Shown here piece by piece: positions 43,609 through 52,225 of a stretch of DNA of 64,000 nt. The DNA is from Dietzia sp. B32 (GTDB lineage Bacteria; Actinomycetota; Actinomycetes; Mycobacteriales; Mycobacteriaceae). A model generated the notes under the pieces. It was given only the letters and a program-made list of their open reading frames with translations. It was not told the origin of the DNA and made no database searches. Numbering within the stretch: position 1 is the stretch's first letter; each line of letters opens with the position of its first letter. The stretch spans positions 620,001-684,000 of the forward strand of contig NZ_CP093845.1 of NCBI RefSeq assembly GCF_024732245.1, read 5' to 3'. Made by a program: the position numbers and the translations under genes.

Positions 43609-44112
43609 ATGGACAGGATGACGCGTGTCCTCGCCGCTCTCGCCCTCGCCACCACGCTCGGCGTCGGCCTCACGGCCTGTTCCGGAGACGACGGCGGCGG
43701 ATCGGGTGACACCGCCGCGCCGATGACGGCGGAGGAGATGACGACGACGAACTCGGCCCCCGTCCCCGGGCCTGCCGAGTCCACGGTCCACATCCCGGTG
43801 GCCGTCGCGGATCGCTGGGAGGAACTCGGTGGCCAGCAGGGCGATCTCGGCCGGGTGACGGGGCCCGCCACGGCGGTCGAGGGCGGGTCGGTCACCGACT
43901 TCGAGGGTGGGTCGATCGTGCTCACGCCGGCCGGGCGCGCCTTCGTGGTCCAGGGTGAGATCCTCGCCGCCTACGACGAGGCGGGCGGGCCCGCGGGCGA
44001 GTTGGGTTTCCCCGTCTCCGACGAGACCACCACGGACGGCGGATGGATCTCGGCGTTCGAGCACGGCACGATCGCGTTCCTGGACGGTCGGCCGGTCGTC
44101 GAGGTCCCGTGA
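43609..44112 (+). CDS. Lipoprotein with LGFP repeats
   Basis: 167 residues. Signal peptide with lipobox LTAC (Cys24 by count from this ATG), a Gly/Asp/Thr-rich linker, then LGFP-type repeats: the region after IPVAVADRWEELGGQQGDLG and the clear GELGFPVSDETTTDGG. LGFP repeats occur in corynebacterial/mycobacterial cell-wall proteins such as mycolyltransferase Cop1 and are thought to anchor to the envelope. A 28-base gap to the Kef-type antiporter gene suggests co-transcription. Confidence 0.82.
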   Translation: MDRMTRVLAALALATTLGVGLTACSGDDGGGSGDTAAPMTAEEMTTTNSAPVPGPAESTVHIPVAVADRWEELGGQQGDLGRVTGPATAVEGGSVTDFEGGSIVLTPAGRAFVVQGEILAAYDEAGGPAGELGFPVSDETTTDGGWISAFEHGTIAFLDGRPVVEVP

Positions 44113-44140
44113 CGATCACAGCGCCGGGCGGGTAGCCCCG

Positions 44141-45724
44141 GTGGAGACCATCGCGATCTACCTCGTCGTGGTGTTCGGGTGCGGGTTCGTGGCCCGGCTG
44201 ATGCACCTGCCCACCCTGATCGGATACCTCGCCTCGGGGTTCATCCTGCACGCCCCCGGTATCGAGGCCCTACCCGTGGTCGATTCACTCGCCGACCTCG
44301 GGGTGACGATCCTGCTGTTCACCATCGGGCTCAAGCTCGACGTGAGGATGCTGCTGCGACGCGAGGTGATGGCCACGACGGCGGTCAACCTCCTGGCCGT
44401 GGCGGGGTTGACCGCGGGGTTCCTGGGCGCGTTGTCCACCATCGGGGTGCGGCTTCTCGCCGACGCGGACTGGCAGGTGGTGGCGCTGCTCGGGTTCGCA
44501 CTGTCGTTCTCCAGCACCGTGTTCGTCGTCCAGGTACTCGACGTCCGGTCCGACTCCCACACCCTGTACGGCCGGGTCGCGATCGGCATCCTCGTCCTCC
44601 AGGACGTGGTGGCGGTCGTGTTCCTCACCGCGATGAAGGGCGCCCCTCCGAGCCCGTGGGCGCTGGCGCTGCCGCTGCTGATCCCCGCCGTGTGGCTCGT
44701 CCGCCGCGCCTGGAGCCGGCTCGGCCATGGTGAACTGCAGGCGCTCTTCGGGATCACGATGGCGCTGGTGCCCGGCTACTGGCTGTTCGAGAGCGTCGGT
44801 ATCAAGGGCGACTTCGGGGCGATGGTGGTGGGGGTCCTCCTGGCCTCGCACCCGCGCGCGGCCGAGTTGTCCCGGACCCTCTTCGGTCTCCGCGAACTCC
44901 TGCTCGTGGGCTTCTTCGTCTCGATCGGGCTCCATGTCACGCCCACCCCGGAGACGCTGCTGCTGGGCCTTCTCCTCGTGGCGTTGCTGCCCCTGGAGGC
45001 CGCCGTGTTCACCCTGGTGCTGGCGGCGTTCGGGCTGCGCAAGCGCACCTCGATCCTCGCCGGGCTCGCGTTGGCGAACTTCTCGGAGTTCGGTCTCATC
45101 GTCACCGCGACCGGGGTCGACGCGGGGCTGGTCGAACAGGACTGGCTCGTGGTGGTATCGGTCGCGGTGGCCGCCAGCTTCGTGCTCTCGACGCTGGTCA
45201 ACCACCGGGGGACCCGCCTCGTGGCACGGTTGTCCTCGCTCGTGCCCACCCTGCGGGACGAGCGCACCCACCCGGAGGACGCCCCGCTCGACATCGGTCA
45301 CGCCCGGGTGCTGGTCCTGGGGGTGGGGCGGGTGGGCCGCGCGGTGCGGGACCGTCTCACGGACGAGTACGGTCTGACGGTCGTCGGGGTGGAGAACGAC
45401 CCCGTGAAGGCGTCCGGGCTCCGCGAGCAGGGGGTCCGGGTCATCGAGGCCGATGCGACCGACGACGACTTCTGGGACCGCTGTGTCAACGACGAGAAGG
45501 TGGACATCATAGTGCTGGCCATGCCGTTCCACGGTTCCAACCTCATCGCCCTCGAGCAGGTGGACGCGCGGGACTTCGAGGGCACCATCGCGGTGGTCGC
45601 CCAGTACGACGACGAGAGGGACGAACTCATCGCACGGGGAGCCGACGTGGCGTTCCACATCTTCGAAGGCACCGGGGTCGGTCTGGCCGACAGTGCCGCC
45701 GAGGCCGCAGGAGTGCGGGAGTGA
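44141..45724 (+). CDS. Kef/CPA2-type K+/H+ antiporter with RCK (TrkA-N) domain
   Basis: 527 residues from a GTG at 44141. About 12 membrane helices with ADLGVTILLFTIGLKLDVR and ALSFSSTVFVVQVLDVRSDS, the CPA2 exchanger pattern; then VLVLGVGRVGRAVRDRL starts a C-terminal Rossmann RCK domain from about residue 390 that binds nucleotide. It should export K+ (or Na+) against protons, gated by the RCK domain. Its stop overlaps the next gene as GTGA. Confidence 0.85.
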   Translation: METIAIYLVVVFGCGFVARLMHLPTLIGYLASGFILHAPGIEALPVVDSLADLGVTILLFTIGLKLDVRMLLRREVMATTAVNLLAVAGLTAGFLGALSTIGVRLLADADWQVVALLGFALSFSSTVFVVQVLDVRSDSHTLYGRVAIGILVLQDVVAVVFLTAMKGAPPSPWALALPLLIPAVWLVRRAWSRLGHGELQALFGITMALVPGYWLFESVGIKGDFGAMVVGVLLASHPRAAELSRTLFGLRELLLVGFFVSIGLHVTPTPETLLLGLLLVALLPLEAAVFTLVLAAFGLRKRTSILAGLALANFSEFGLIVTATGVDAGLVEQDWLVVVSVAVAASFVLSTLVNHRGTRLVARLSSLVPTLRDERTHPEDAPLDIGHARVLVLGVGRVGRAVRDRLTDEYGLTVVGVENDPVKASGLREQGVRVIEADATDDDFWDRCVNDEKVDIIVLAMPFHGSNLIALEQVDARDFEGTIAVVAQYDDERDELIARGADVAFHIFEGTGVGLADSAAEAAGVRE

Positions 45725-46965
45725 CGTCCTCGGAACACACCACGACCACGCCCACCCCGCCGACCACCACGTCGGTGCCGGCCACGATGCTGCTCGCACT
45801 GGCGTTGACCGGGGCGATCGGGCCGTTCGCCACCGACACCTACCTGCCGGCGCTGCCGCTGATCGTCGAGGAGTTCGGGATCACGGCCTCCACCGCCCAG
45901 CTGACCCTCACCGCGTTCATAGTCTCGTTGGCGGCGGGGCAGCTGGTGATCGGGCCGCTCTCCGACCGGGTGGGACGTCGGACCTTGCTCATCCTGGGCT
46001 CGGTGGGCACCGCGCTCGCGGCGGTGGTCTGCGCTCTCGCGCCGTCCATCTGGATCCTGGTGCTCGGCCGCGTCGCGCAGGGCTTCGCGGGTGCCGCCGG
46101 GATCGTGTTGAGCAAGGCCGTCGTGGCCGACGTGGGCCGTGGCCCGGGCGTCGCCAAGGCGTTCGCCACCCTGATGGCGATCCAGTCCGTCGCCCCGGTC
46201 ATCGCCCCGCTCATCGGCGGCGCGGTCGTCCCGTTCGGCGGCTGGCGCGGAGTGTTCTGGCTGCTGGCCGGGCTGTCCGCGATCACCGTCGTGGGGGTCC
46301 TGGTCGCGGTGCCCGAGTCGCTCCCCGAGGGATCCCGCCGGACCGGTGGCGTGCTGTCCACCCTCGAAGACATGAGCATCGTGGCCACCCACGGCCCGTT
46401 CGTGGCCCGCGTGTCCGTATTCGTCTTCACCTTCGGTGTCCTGTTCGGCTACATCTCCGCGAGTCCGTTCATCTATCAGGACATGGTGGGCCTGTCCCCC
46501 ACCGCGTACTCCGTGGCGTTCACCGTCAATGCTCTGGGGATCCTGGTCTCGAACGTCGCGGGTGCCCGGCTGGTCGGCAGGTTCGCCCCGGAGAAGATCA
46601 TGCGCACCGGCGTGGTGGGCATGGTGACGGCGATCGTCTACCTCGTCGTCGTCGTCGCTTCCTCCTCCGCCGGCACCCTGGGGCTGGCACCGGTCACCGT
46701 GGGCTTCGTCCTGCTCACCCTGTCCGTCGGTCTGATCCTGCCCAACGCCGCGGCCCTGTCCATGCAGGCCACCCGGGGCCACTCCGGTTCCGGGTCGGCC
46801 CTCCTGGGGGCCGCGCAGTTCGCCCTGGCCGCAGTGGTCTCCCCGCTCACCGGCCTCGCCGGACCGCACTCGGCGATCCCGCTGCTCGTCGTGATGGGGG
46901 TGAACGCCGCCCTGGTCGTGGCGGCGACGTGGGCGGTGGTCAGCCGGCCAGCGCGCGCCACGTGA
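45721..46965 (+). CDS. Bcr/CflA-type MFS drug efflux transporter
   Basis: 414 residues from a GTG overlapping the antiporter stop. Twelve membrane helices; FATDTYLPALPLIVEEFGIT is the Bcr/CflA signature and GPLSDRVGRRTLLILG is MFS motif A. It should export small hydrophobic compounds such as chloramphenicol or bicyclomycin; the actual substrate is unknown. Its end overlaps the convergent CPBP gene by 26 bases. Confidence 0.87.
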   Translation: MTSSEHTTTTPTPPTTTSVPATMLLALALTGAIGPFATDTYLPALPLIVEEFGITASTAQLTLTAFIVSLAAGQLVIGPLSDRVGRRTLLILGSVGTALAAVVCALAPSIWILVLGRVAQGFAGAAGIVLSKAVVADVGRGPGVAKAFATLMAIQSVAPVIAPLIGGAVVPFGGWRGVFWLLAGLSAITVVGVLVAVPESLPEGSRRTGGVLSTLEDMSIVATHGPFVARVSVFVFTFGVLFGYISASPFIYQDMVGLSPTAYSVAFTVNALGILVSNVAGARLVGRFAPEKIMRTGVVGMVTAIVYLVVVVASSSAGTLGLAPVTVGFVLLTLSVGLILPNAAALSMQATRGHSGSGSALLGAAQFALAAVVSPLTGLAGPHSAIPLLVVMGVNAALVVAATWAVVSRPARAT

Positions 46966-47677
46966 GCGCGGCGGCGAGCGCCCCCACGGCGTTGAACGCC
47001 CAGTGCAGGCCGATCGGGGCCAGGAGGCTGTTGCTGCGGCGGCGGATCCAGATGAACCCCGCCCCCGCCGCCGAGGTCGCGGCCACCGCCAGTCCGATCC
47101 CCGCGACCTGACCCACCACACCGGTGCCCAGCACGGCCGCGAGCCCGGCGTTGCCGGCCGTGAGCCCGAGGGACGACGTGACGTGCCACAGGCCGAAGGC
47201 CAGTGACCCGATCACGAATACCCCGGTGGTGCCGAAGGTCCGCTCGAGAGCGCCCTGGAGGACCCCACGGAACGCGAACTCCTCCGGCAGGACCGTCATC
47301 AAGGGGATCAGGACCAGCGCCGAGAACACCGCCATACGAAGGTCCGAATAACGCTCGGACAGGAAGAAGGGACTGGTCGCCGGGATCAGGCACCCGGCCG
47401 TGACCACGGCCGCGACCACGACGGTCGCCGCGAGTCCGTACGCCAGCCCGCGCGGCATGTGCCGCGCCGCCAGACCCAGGTCCGCCCACCGCATCCACCG
47501 CGCCTTGGCGACCACGACCAGCACGAGAACGGCGAGCGGAACGATCCACTCGCGGAACGGCAGACCCGCCAGGTTGGCGGTGAGATTGATCGCCACCAGC
47601 GTCGCCAGGACGGCGCCGACGCCCGCCACCCCCCGCACTCGGGAGCTGCCGGACAGGGACGGGATCATCGCGGTCAT
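46940..47677 (-). CDS. CPBP-family intramembrane metalloprotease
   Basis: 245 residues from the ATG at 47677 (a second ATG is at 47668). Seven or so membrane helices with the CAAX/CPBP motifs EEFAFRG, FGLWHV and HWAFNAVGA, the Glu and His residues expected to hold zinc. Bacterial members cleave membrane proteins or bacteriocin precursors, or scaffold anti-sigma degradation. No clear partner gene is next to it. Confidence 0.82.
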   Translation of the reverse strand: MTAMIPSLSGSSRVRGVAGVGAVLATLVAINLTANLAGLPFREWIVPLAVLVLVVVAKARWMRWADLGLAARHMPRGLAYGLAATVVVAAVVTAGCLIPATSPFFLSERYSDLRMAVFSALVLIPLMTVLPEEFAFRGVLQGALERTFGTTGVFVIGSLAFGLWHVTSSLGLTAGNAGLAAVLGTGVVGQVAGIGLAVAATSAAGAGFIWIRRRSNSLLAPIGLHWAFNAVGALAAALTWRALAG

Positions 47678-47760
47678 CAGTCGCGACGATACCGCGCACC
47701 CCGTCCGTACCGGGGGTATGGTGACGCGGACGACCACTTCACACGATGAGGGAGTCCGCC

Positions 47761-48636
47761 ATGGCCACGGTGACCTCGACCGCGTCCCGCGCCCTGACCG
47801 GCGCCCGCCGCAGGGTGGGCCTGGTGGTCCGCTCCCGGGTGGCGGGCGACGACGCCGATGCGAGACGGCAGCAGATCTGGCACTCCGAGGGCGCGCGCTG
47901 GAACTCCCCGGACGACGCCATCTGCCGCGTCAACGGGGACGCCTCCATGTTCGCCGGCGGACTCACCGCGCTCCTGCTGCAGTCCCTGCACCCGCTCGCC
48001 ATGGCCGGGGTGGCGGACCACAGCGACTACCGGGGCGACCCGTGGGGACGGCTCCAACGCACCTCGCAGTTCATCGCGACCACGACGTTCGGAACGATCT
48101 CCGACGCCTCCGGGCTCATCCGGGCGATCAACGGAGCGCACCGCGCCGTCGTGGGAACCGACTACCGAGGACGCCCCTACGACGCCCGCGACCCCCACCT
48201 GCTGCGCTGGGTGCACGTCGCCGAGATCTGGAGCTTCCTCGAGTGCCACCGCCTCTACGGGCGTGAGCGGCTGACGCCGGCCGAACGCGACGAGTACGTA
48301 CGCCAGTCCTCGAGGACCGGCCTCATGCTGGGCGCCAGGGACGTGCCCCTCAGCGTGCGCGAACTCGAGGAGGCGCTGGCGGAGTTCCGCCCCGAGCTCG
48401 AGGCCTCCCCCGCCGCTCTCGATGCGCGGCACTTCCTGCTCGACGGACCGCCGATGGGGATGGCCGACAAGCCCGCCTACGCACTACTGCGCGAGGGCGC
48501 TGTCGCAGCGCTACCAGGGTGGGCACGGACGATGCTCGGACTCCCGGACGGGCCACTCGGATCCAGCGGACTCGGGCAGGCGCTCGGCCGCACCGGAGTC
48601 TCCTCACTGCGCTGGGTCCTCGACGCGATCGAGTGA
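47761..48636 (+). CDS. MpaB-like oxygenase (DUF2236)
   Basis: 291 residues from the ATG at 47761, which has GAGGGAG six bases before it; an ATG at 47746 would lack such a site. SMFAGGLTALLLQSLHPLAM, GRLQRTSQFIATTTFGT and HLLRWVHVAEIWSFLECHRL are the family motifs; HP and the later His residues are likely heme/metal ligands as in the rubber oxygenase Lcp. Members are known from fungal meroterpenoid cleavage, but the bacterial substrate is unknown. Confidence 0.8.
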   Translation: MATVTSTASRALTGARRRVGLVVRSRVAGDDADARRQQIWHSEGARWNSPDDAICRVNGDASMFAGGLTALLLQSLHPLAMAGVADHSDYRGDPWGRLQRTSQFIATTTFGTISDASGLIRAINGAHRAVVGTDYRGRPYDARDPHLLRWVHVAEIWSFLECHRLYGRERLTPAERDEYVRQSSRTGLMLGARDVPLSVRELEEALAEFRPELEASPAALDARHFLLDGPPMGMADKPAYALLREGAVAALPGWARTMLGLPDGPLGSSGLGQALGRTGVSSLRWVLDAIE

Positions 48637-48653
48637 CGCGGCGCTACCCTGTG

Positions 48654-48702
48654 ACGACCGACCCCTCCGGGGTCGGTCGTGTCGTCCGCGGGGATACCCC
48701 GC
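48654..48702 (+). terminator. Two hairpins before the DUF808 gene
   Basis: ACGACCGACCCC (48654-48665) pairs perfectly with 48669-48680 around a three-base loop; a second six-pair stem GCGGGG/CCCCGC follows at 48688-48702. They come right after a TACCCT box (48645-48650), so they may terminate the MpaB-like gene or form a structured leader of the next gene. Confidence 0.5.
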
Positions 48703-48724
48703 CCGTTGAGAAGTGAGGTCTGTC

Positions 48725-49813
48725 ATGGCCGGTGGACTCGCCGCTCTGCTCGACGACGTCGCAGTACTCGCACGCATGGCCGCGGCCAGCGCCGACGACG
48801 TCGCGGCCGCCGCCGGCCGTGCCGGTGTCAAGGCCGCCGGCGTGGTGGTCGACGACACCGCCGTCACCCCCCAGTACGTCAGCGACGTCGACCCGTCCCG
48901 CGAGCTGCCCATGATCCGGAAGATCGCAATCGGGTCACTGGGAAACAAGGCGATCATCATCGTCTTCGCGCTGCTCCTCAGCCAGTTCGTGCCGTGGATC
49001 CTCACCCCGATCCTCATGCTGGGCGGGCTCTACCTCTGTTACGAGGGGGCGGAGAAGGTGTGGGAGCGCATCTCCGGGCACCACGAGGAGGCGGCCCCCG
49101 TAGTGGACCGCGGTCCCGATGCCGAGGCCAAGATGGTCCGCAGTGCCGTGACCACCGATTTCATCCTCAGCGCCGAGATCATGGTGATCTCTCTCAACGA
49201 GGTCGCCGACGAGAGGTTCTGGTCCCGGGCGATCATCCTGGTCGTCGTCGGCCTGGGCATCACCGCGCTCGTCTACGGCATCGTCGCGGTGATCGTGAAA
49301 ATGGACGACGTCGGCCTCCACCTGGCCCGCAAGGAGTCCCCCGGCGTACAACGGTTCGGCCGCGGCATGGTCAAAGCCATGCCCACCGTGCTCGAGGTGA
49401 TCTCCTTCGTCGGCATGCTCGCCATGCTGTGGGTCGGCGGCCACATCCTCCTCGTCGGACTCGACGAACTCGGCGTCACCGCCCCGTACCACCTCGTGCA
49501 CGTCCTGGCCGAGCCCGCCGCGGGCGTCGCCGGTGTCGGTGCGGCCCTCGCGTGGCTCATCGACACCGTGTGCGCACTGGTCTTCGGCCTCGCGGTGGGC
49601 GCCGTGATCGTGACGGTCATGCACCTGCTCCCGAAGCGGCGCTCCGACTCACACGGCGACTCACCCTCACACGCCGCCTCACGCCCCGACTCACACGCCG
49701 CCTCACGCCCCGGGCCCGGCGACGAGGCCGGCACGGACAACGGGGGCCCGGACGCGCGCACCCAGCGCGGCGGGGGCCCACGAACCGGCGTGGGAGAGGA
49801 CTCCGGGCACTGA
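48725..49813 (+). CDS. DUF808 (YedI-like) membrane protein
   Basis: 362 residues from the ATG at 48725 with GTGAGG upstream. AGGLAALLDDVAVLARMAAA, GVKAAGVVVDDTAVTPQYV and MLGGLYLCYEGAEKVWE are the family signature; about five to seven membrane helices follow. YedI-type proteins are inner-membrane proteins of unknown function. The C-terminus is a disordered tail with repeats of SHAASRPDSHAASRPG. The next gene begins within its stop (TGATG). Confidence 0.85.
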   Translation: MAGGLAALLDDVAVLARMAAASADDVAAAAGRAGVKAAGVVVDDTAVTPQYVSDVDPSRELPMIRKIAIGSLGNKAIIIVFALLLSQFVPWILTPILMLGGLYLCYEGAEKVWERISGHHEEAAPVVDRGPDAEAKMVRSAVTTDFILSAEIMVISLNEVADERFWSRAIILVVVGLGITALVYGIVAVIVKMDDVGLHLARKESPGVQRFGRGMVKAMPTVLEVISFVGMLAMLWVGGHILLVGLDELGVTAPYHLVHVLAEPAAGVAGVGAALAWLIDTVCALVFGLAVGAVIVTVMHLLPKRRSDSHGDSPSHAASRPDSHAASRPGPGDEAGTDNGGPDARTQRGGGPRTGVGEDSGH

Positions 49814-50340
49814 TGCTGCTCACCGTGGGGCACGGCCGACTGGATCGCGACGAGTTGGCACGACTGCTCACCGGCGCGGGCGTCGAACTCCTGGTGGACA
49901 TCCGGCGCTTCCCGGGGAGCCGCGCGAACTCCGCCGCCGCCAAGGGCGCGGTGCCGGAGATCGTCGGCGAGGCGGGGATCGACTATCGGTGGGAAGAGGA
50001 CCTGGGTGGTCGTCGCAGCCTCACGGCCGATCGTCGCAGGGCCTCCCCCGACACCTGGTGGCGTGTCGAGGCGTTCCGCGCCTACAGTGCCTGGACCCGG
50101 GACCCCGCGTTCCGCACGGCCCTGGACCGGGTCGTCGCCGACGCCAGGCTGCGACGGGTCGCGGTGATGTGCTCGGAATCGGTGTGGTGGCGTTGCCATC
50201 GCCGGATCGTCGCGGACGTGGTGGCCACCGTTCACGGACTCCCTGTGGGACATCTGATGCACACCGGCAAGATCACCGAGCACAGTCCGAGCGAGGGGCT
50301 CCGGATCGACGAGCACGGCGAACCGGTCTGGGACGGCTGA
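49813..50340 (+). CDS. DUF488 family protein
   Basis: 175 residues, beginning in the DUF808 stop. TVGHGRLDRDELARLLTGAG, LLVDIRRFPGSRANSA and the Cys in VAVMCSESVWWRCHRRIVAD are the DUF488 pattern. The fold is small alpha/beta with a conserved Cys and Arg residues, perhaps an enzyme or nucleic-acid binder. Function unknown. Confidence 0.85.
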   Translation: MLLTVGHGRLDRDELARLLTGAGVELLVDIRRFPGSRANSAAAKGAVPEIVGEAGIDYRWEEDLGGRRSLTADRRRASPDTWWRVEAFRAYSAWTRDPAFRTALDRVVADARLRRVAVMCSESVWWRCHRRIVADVVATVHGLPVGHLMHTGKITEHSPSEGLRIDEHGEPVWDG

Positions 50341-50368
50341 CCCCGCGCGGGCGGGCTCGGCGATGGCC

Positions 50369-50374
50369 TAGTCT
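50369..50374 (+). promoter_or_regulatory. Candidate leaderless promoter -10 of the nitrobindin gene
   Basis: TAGTCT ends 6 bases before the ATG at 50381. Confidence 0.5.
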
Positions 50375-50380
50375 CGCGCC

Positions 50381-50863
50381 ATGGACCCCGTTTCGACCCT
50401 GGCCCCCAACCTCACCCCCGTCGCCGCCCTGCTGGGCACCTGGAAAGGCGAGGGGGCGGGTTCGTACCCGACGATCGACGACTTCACCTACACCGAGGAG
50501 ATCACGCTCACCGACGTGGGCAAGCCCTTCCTGCACTACGTCCAACGGACGTGGAGCCCCACCGGATCACCCATGCACACCGAGACCGGTTACCTTCGGA
50601 TCCCCGGAGGGGGAACCGCCGAATTCGTCCTGTCCCAGCCCACCGGGCAGACCGAGCTGTGCGAGGGGACGCTCGTCGCCGAGGCGGACACCCTGGTCCT
50701 GGAGTTCCACTCGCGGGTGCACAACAGCGCCAGCGCGAAGCTGGTCGACACCACGCACCGGCGGTACGAGGTCGTCGGTGACCGGATCACCACGATGTTC
50801 GCCATGGCCGCGGTCGGCCAACCCCTCACCCACCACCTGCGTTCCGAGCTGCGCAGGGCCTGA
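50381..50863 (+). CDS. Nitrobindin-like heme-binding beta-barrel (DUF1794/FABP-like)
   Basis: 160 residues. LLGTWKGEGAG gives the GxWxGxG motif near the N-terminus and HHLRSELRR at the C-terminus holds the His expected to bind ferric heme. Members form a ten-stranded barrel; Rv2717c and plant/human nitrobindins isomerise peroxynitrite to nitrate. It should act in the cytoplasm. The complete family length supports a working protein. Confidence 0.87.
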   Translation: MDPVSTLAPNLTPVAALLGTWKGEGAGSYPTIDDFTYTEEITLTDVGKPFLHYVQRTWSPTGSPMHTETGYLRIPGGGTAEFVLSQPTGQTELCEGTLVAEADTLVLEFHSRVHNSASAKLVDTTHRRYEVVGDRITTMFAMAAVGQPLTHHLRSELRRA

Positions 50864-50984
50864 GCCGGGCGCGGTCCGAACGGATTCCGGCGTGGACACA
50901 CGTCCGCGCGACCTGCTACACCGGATCATGAACGAGGAACACCCGGGTGGAGGACGGCACGACCGTCCACGACAGGAGGGCACC

Positions 50985-51263
50985 GTGGCCGGGAAAAGCG
51001 ACGACAACGGGGCGTCGAACATCAAGGACGAGAAGGTCTACGAGGCCCTTCGTGAGGACGGCGCGAGCAAGGAGAAGGCGGCCAGGATCGCCAATGCGTC
51101 GGCCGGGGAGTCCCGCTCGAAGATCGGCCGGAAGGGCGGACAATCCGGGTCCTACGAGGACTGGACGGTCGACGAACTCCGGGATCGGGCCCGGGAGATC
51201 GGTATCGAGGGCCGCTCGGACATGAACAAGGCTGACCTGATCAAGGCACTGCGCGACCACTGA
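50985..51263 (+). CDS. Small DUF7218/Rho-N-like nucleic-acid-binding protein
   Basis: 92 residues from a GTG with AGGAGGG four bases upstream. The first half (EKVYEALREDGASKEKAARI and KIGRKGGQSGSYEDW) is a conserved, charged stretch of a small actinobacterial family; the second half, WTVDELRDRAREIGIEGRSD then KADLIKALRDH, is a Rho N-terminal/SAP-like helical fold. Such domains bind RNA or DNA. The function is unknown. Confidence 0.75.
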   Translation: MAGKSDDNGASNIKDEKVYEALREDGASKEKAARIANASAGESRSKIGRKGGQSGSYEDWTVDELRDRAREIGIEGRSDMNKADLIKALRDH

Positions 51264-51305
51264 TCGCGCCCGCCCGTCCGGTGTGAACCCGACGCGGTCG
51301 GCGGT

Positions 51306-51369
51306 CGACGAGTGGAACGGTCAACGAGCAGAGCGGTCAACGGACACAGTGATCAACGAGCGGAGCGGT
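51306..51369. repeat. 16-base degenerate tandem repeat at the permease 3' end
   Basis: Four units of CAACGAGCAGAGCGGT-like sequence (51306-51321, 51322-51337, 51338-51353, 51354-51369) run through the stop codon of the ABC permease and encode its last residues. Confidence 0.7.
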
Positions 51370-52225
51370 CGCGAAAGACCAGGCGGGACAGGGCGTCCAG
51401 AGCGAAACCGAGTACGCCGATCACGAGGATCACGGCCATGACCTGGTCGTACGCCAACTGGTCGCGGGCGTTGAGGATCTGGTAGCCCAGGCCGGACCGC
51501 ACGCCGAGCATCTCGGCGGGTACCAACACGATCCACGCCGTGCCGAGCGCGAGTCGGATTCCACCGAGAATCGCCGGTCGGACAGCGGGTATGACCACGC
51601 GGGTGAGGCGCTCCCAGGCGCTGGCACCCATGGTCCGGGCCACATCGAGGTACCCGGGGTCCATCGCGTTCACGCCGGCTGAGGTCGAGAGCATGATCGG
51701 CCATATCGCGGCGGCGGCGACGAGGAAGATCACGGGTTCGTTGCCGATCCCGAACACCGCGATCGCGACCGGCGCCCAGGACAGCGGCGAGATCATCCGC
51801 AGGAACTGCACGAGCGGCCCGGCGACCGCCTCCGCGGTCCGCCGCAGTCCCAGCCAGAGCCCCAGTGGCACCCCGAGGAACGCGGCGACGGCGAGTCCCG
51901 CGACGAGGCGGTACAGACTCACCGCCGCGTCGGACAGCAGCACTCCCCTGTCGAGCAGGTCGCCGAATCCGGACCACGTCTCGGCGGGAGACATTCCGCC
52001 GAGCACCGGATCGTCGGTGACGAGTCCGGAGGTCAGCAGGGTCCACACGCCCAGACCGATGAGCAGTCCCAGCAGTCCGGCGGCCCAGCGCAGGAGAAGA
52101 CCTGACGGCCGTGTCCCGGAGGTCCGACGTCCGCCGCGGGTGCCGGGGGCCGGGGCGTCGACGACGACAGCCCCCATCGCCACGGGGTCGGTGGCCGGGT
52201 CCGGGGTCGAGTCGGTGCGCGTCAT
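51353..52225 (-). CDS. ABC importer permease (SsuC/TauC/NrtB type)
   Basis: 290 residues. A disordered N-terminus (about 45 residues), six membrane helices and the EAA-like loop RTMGASAWERLTRVVIPAVR that contacts the ATPase. The TauC/SsuC/NrtB family imports sulfonates, taurine, nitrate, thiamine precursors and others. Its ATG directly follows the stop of the binding-protein gene. Last gene of the five-gene operon starting at 55818; its end lies in a tandem repeat. Confidence 0.87.
   Translation of the reverse strand: MTRTDSTPDPATDPVAMGAVVVDAPAPGTRGGRRTSGTRPSGLLLRWAAGLLGLLIGLGVWTLLTSGLVTDDPVLGGMSPAETWSGFGDLLDRGVLLSDAAVSLYRLVAGLAVAAFLGVPLGLWLGLRRTAEAVAGPLVQFLRMISPLSWAPVAIAVFGIGNEPVIFLVAAAAIWPIMLSTSAGVNAMDPGYLDVARTMGASAWERLTRVVIPAVRPAILGGIRLALGTAWIVLVPAEMLGVRSGLGYQILNARDQLAYDQVMAVILVIGVLGFALDALSRLVFRDRSAR

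Noticed and set aside
45298-47121. Minus-strand frame of 607 codons opposite the antiporter and Bcr/CflA genes
   Set aside because: Antisense to two genes with clear membrane-protein motifs; no start signal or domain.
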